A stretch of 16,064 bases of DNA from an uncultured Eubacteriales bacterium (GTDB lineage Bacteria > Bacillota > Clostridia > Oscillospirales > CAG-272): the NCBI GenBank assembly GCA_934467435.1, contig CAKSLR010000024.1, positions 1-16,064 on the forward strand. Reading direction: 5' to 3'. The position numbers and the translations under genes are program-made. Shown one piece after another: positions 15,087 through 16,064 of this stretch. Positions within the stretch are counted from its first letter, which is position 1, and each line of letters opens with the position of its first letter. The notes under the pieces were generated by a model that saw only the letters and a list, made by a program, of their open reading frames with translations, searched no databases and was not told the origin of the DNA.

Positions 15087-15845
15087 ATGAAATTTGATAT
15101 TTCCGATATTTATACTGTAGTTTTGAAAAACGAAACAGACCCGTTCCGCTATCACTGCCCCGCCAGACAGTGGGATGGTTTTGTATTATTCACAAGCGGG
15201 AACGGTGATTTTATGCAGGAAGAATCTGTCTACCCTTTACAGAGCGGAAGCCTTGTCCTGCTACGCCGCGGGGATTGCTACCGTTTCTCCTTCTCCGCTC
15301 CCTGCTCCTATATCACAGCCGCACTGGATCTGGTGAGCTGTTCCGAAATGGATCGGCTGCCGACTGTCGTTTCCTCCGGCGGAGAAAACATCCACCACAT
15401 TCTGCGCGCGGCATCCTGCTGGGCAAGGCACGCCGGTGACAGTTTTATGCGAGCAAAAGTTTCTCTTCTTTCGCTTTATACCAACCTGATGGCAGAAAGC
15501 GGTGCCGAAAGCGGTCAAAAAGAGCATCCCGCCGTCCGGGAAGCGCGGAATTATCTGCATGAAAATTACACCCGGCATTTCAGCACCGCAAAAATTGCCG
15601 ATCGGTGTCACATCAGCCCTTCCGAACTCCGCCTCCTTTTTGCCCGCGCTACCGGCACAACAATGACTGCATATCGGGACGATCTGCGTATGCAACAGGC
15701 AAAGGAACTGCTCTGTTATTCCGACTTCACCATGAAGGAAATTGCCGATATGCTCGGATATTGCGACGTCTATCATTTTTCAAAGGTTTTTCGCCGTCTC
15801 TGCGGCACCAGCCCCGGCGCTTACACAAAGCGGGCAAAAAAGTAA
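15087..15845 (+). CDS. AraC-family transcriptional regulator
   Basis: 252 residues from ATG 15087, 6 nt after AAGGAGG; the frame is open to 15027, but that part is the promoter. Residues about 5-90 form a beta-rich, cupin-like sensor segment (GDFMQEESVYPLQSGSLVLLRRGDCYRF). Residues about 148-250 are the AraC DNA-binding domain with two helix-turn-helix units: FSTAKIADRCHISPSELRLLF (165-185) and FTMKEIADMLGYCDVYHFSKVFRR (214-237), ending in GTSPGAYTKR. These regulators usually sense a sugar or other small ligand and activate nearby catabolic genes. Divergence from the DUF5107-glycosidase operon points to that operon as its target. The near-perfect promoter suggests steady expression unless repressed. 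The last codons (KRAKK) supply the A-run that forms the U-tract of an opposing terminator. Confidence 0.93.
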   Translation: MKFDISDIYTVVLKNETDPFRYHCPARQWDGFVLFTSGNGDFMQEESVYPLQSGSLVLLRRGDCYRFSFSAPCSYITAALDLVSCSEMDRLPTVVSSGGENIHHILRAASCWARHAGDSFMRAKVSLLSLYTNLMAESGAESGQKEHPAVREARNYLHENYTRHFSTAKIADRCHISPSELRLLFARATGTTMTAYRDDLRMQQAKELLCYSDFTMKEIADMLGYCDVYHFSKVFRRLCGTSPGAYTKRAKK

Positions 15846-15869
15846 GAGACGCGGCTAGCCGCGCCTCTT
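15836..15869 (-). terminator. Strong hairpin, probable terminator of a leftward transcript from outside the window
   Basis: The stem is AAGAG-a-CGCGGC / GCCGCG-c-CTCTT (15844-15869), with a single internal mismatch. It starts inside the araC stop codon. On the plus strand it is not followed by T residues. On the minus strand it is followed, after two bases, by six T residues (15841-15836) that lie in the araC coding sequence. This fits a leftward intrinsic terminator; the hairpin may also stabilise or end the araC transcript. Confidence 0.65.
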
Positions 15870-16064
15870 GCTGTAGATCTCAAAACAAAGCGTTTGCGCT
15901 GTGTAGGAAGCTATCAGTTTTACCCCACGGCGTGTCCGCTATATAACTCCTTAGCCGATTCGGCAGCGCTGATAAAATAGTTTTCCTCCGCTTTTCGCGG
16001 GCGGTTGTTTTTCTGCTCAGTCGCGCTCAGTTGTCCGAGTTTTCATTGAACTTTGCGTACACGT
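15870..16064. other. Right-edge stretch: no assignable gene, hairpin-rich, probably the tail of a leftward transcript
   Basis: Neither strand holds a recognisable protein. On the minus strand one frame reads VYAKFNENSDN and stops at 16027, which could be the end of a gene entering from the right. A second frame is open for 40 codons (16042-15923, ending at TAA 15922-15920), reads protein-like (KAEENYFISAAESAKELYSG), but has a stop just upstream and no start codon. Several small perfect hairpins are present: GCCG/CGGC at 15954-15964, CCGC/GCGG at 15988-16000, AGCG/CGCT at 15889-15900, and a longer-range TATCAG (15912-15917) with CTGATA (15969-15974). It may be a 3' untranslated region or a structured RNA; I do not recognise any known RNA family. 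Confidence 0.3.

Noticed and set aside
15870..16064. tmRNA or RNase P RNA at the right edge
   Set aside because: I could not find the conserved blocks of either RNA on either strand.
1..16064. CRISPR array, insertion sequence, prophage or attachment site
   Set aside because: No regularly spaced repeats, transposase or integrase motifs, tRNA or flanking direct repeats were found.

Overview
The window looks like chromosomal DNA from a low-profile member of the Bacillota, class Clostridia (probably an uncultured, moderately GC-rich lineage). The evidence is the gene set: recJ, a bifunctional rel, dtd and hemZ in a row, next to cdaA and a ybbR-like gene. Strong Shine-Dalgarno sites and sigma-A type promoters fit the same assignment. 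Nine of the ten genes are on the minus strand; only the AraC-type regulator near the right end is on the plus strand. There is no sign of phage, insertion sequence, CRISPR or tRNA.

Read in the direction of transcription (right to left), there are three units. (1) 15845-10992 is a small carbohydrate locus. An AraC-family regulator on the plus strand diverges from a two-gene operon that encodes a DUF5107 (mutarotase-like) plus TPR protein and a large putative cytoplasmic glycoside hydrolase. The operon ends in a textbook terminator. (2) 10941-9585 holds a solitary Y-family DNA polymerase gene (dinB type) with its own extended -10 promoter. Its stop codon lies inside a terminator hairpin. (3) 9571-1 is a long housekeeping run from one strong promoter: cdaA (c-di-AMP synthase), a single-repeat ybbR-like gene, a COG2509-type FAD dehydrogenase, then after 113 bp recJ, rel ((p)ppGpp synthetase/hydrolase), dtd and hemZ. 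hemZ runs off the left edge. The genes are tightly packed, with a 1-nt overlap at dtd/hemZ and a 1-nt gap at ybbR/FAD gene. I see no terminator between cdaA and the left edge.

The c-di-AMP and (p)ppGpp genes are therefore neighbours and possibly co-transcribed. Compared with the usual Clostridia/Bacilli arrangements, apt is missing between recJ and rel, and glmM does not follow ybbR. The last ~200 bp on the right contain no convincing gene. They carry several small hairpins and what looks like the 3' end and terminator of a leftward transcript that enters from outside the window.

The least characterised part is the araC / DUF5107-TPR / glycosidase locus. It has a compact divergent promoter region with a repeated motif and no transporter gene in view. 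All functional calls come from reading motifs by eye; no database search was possible.
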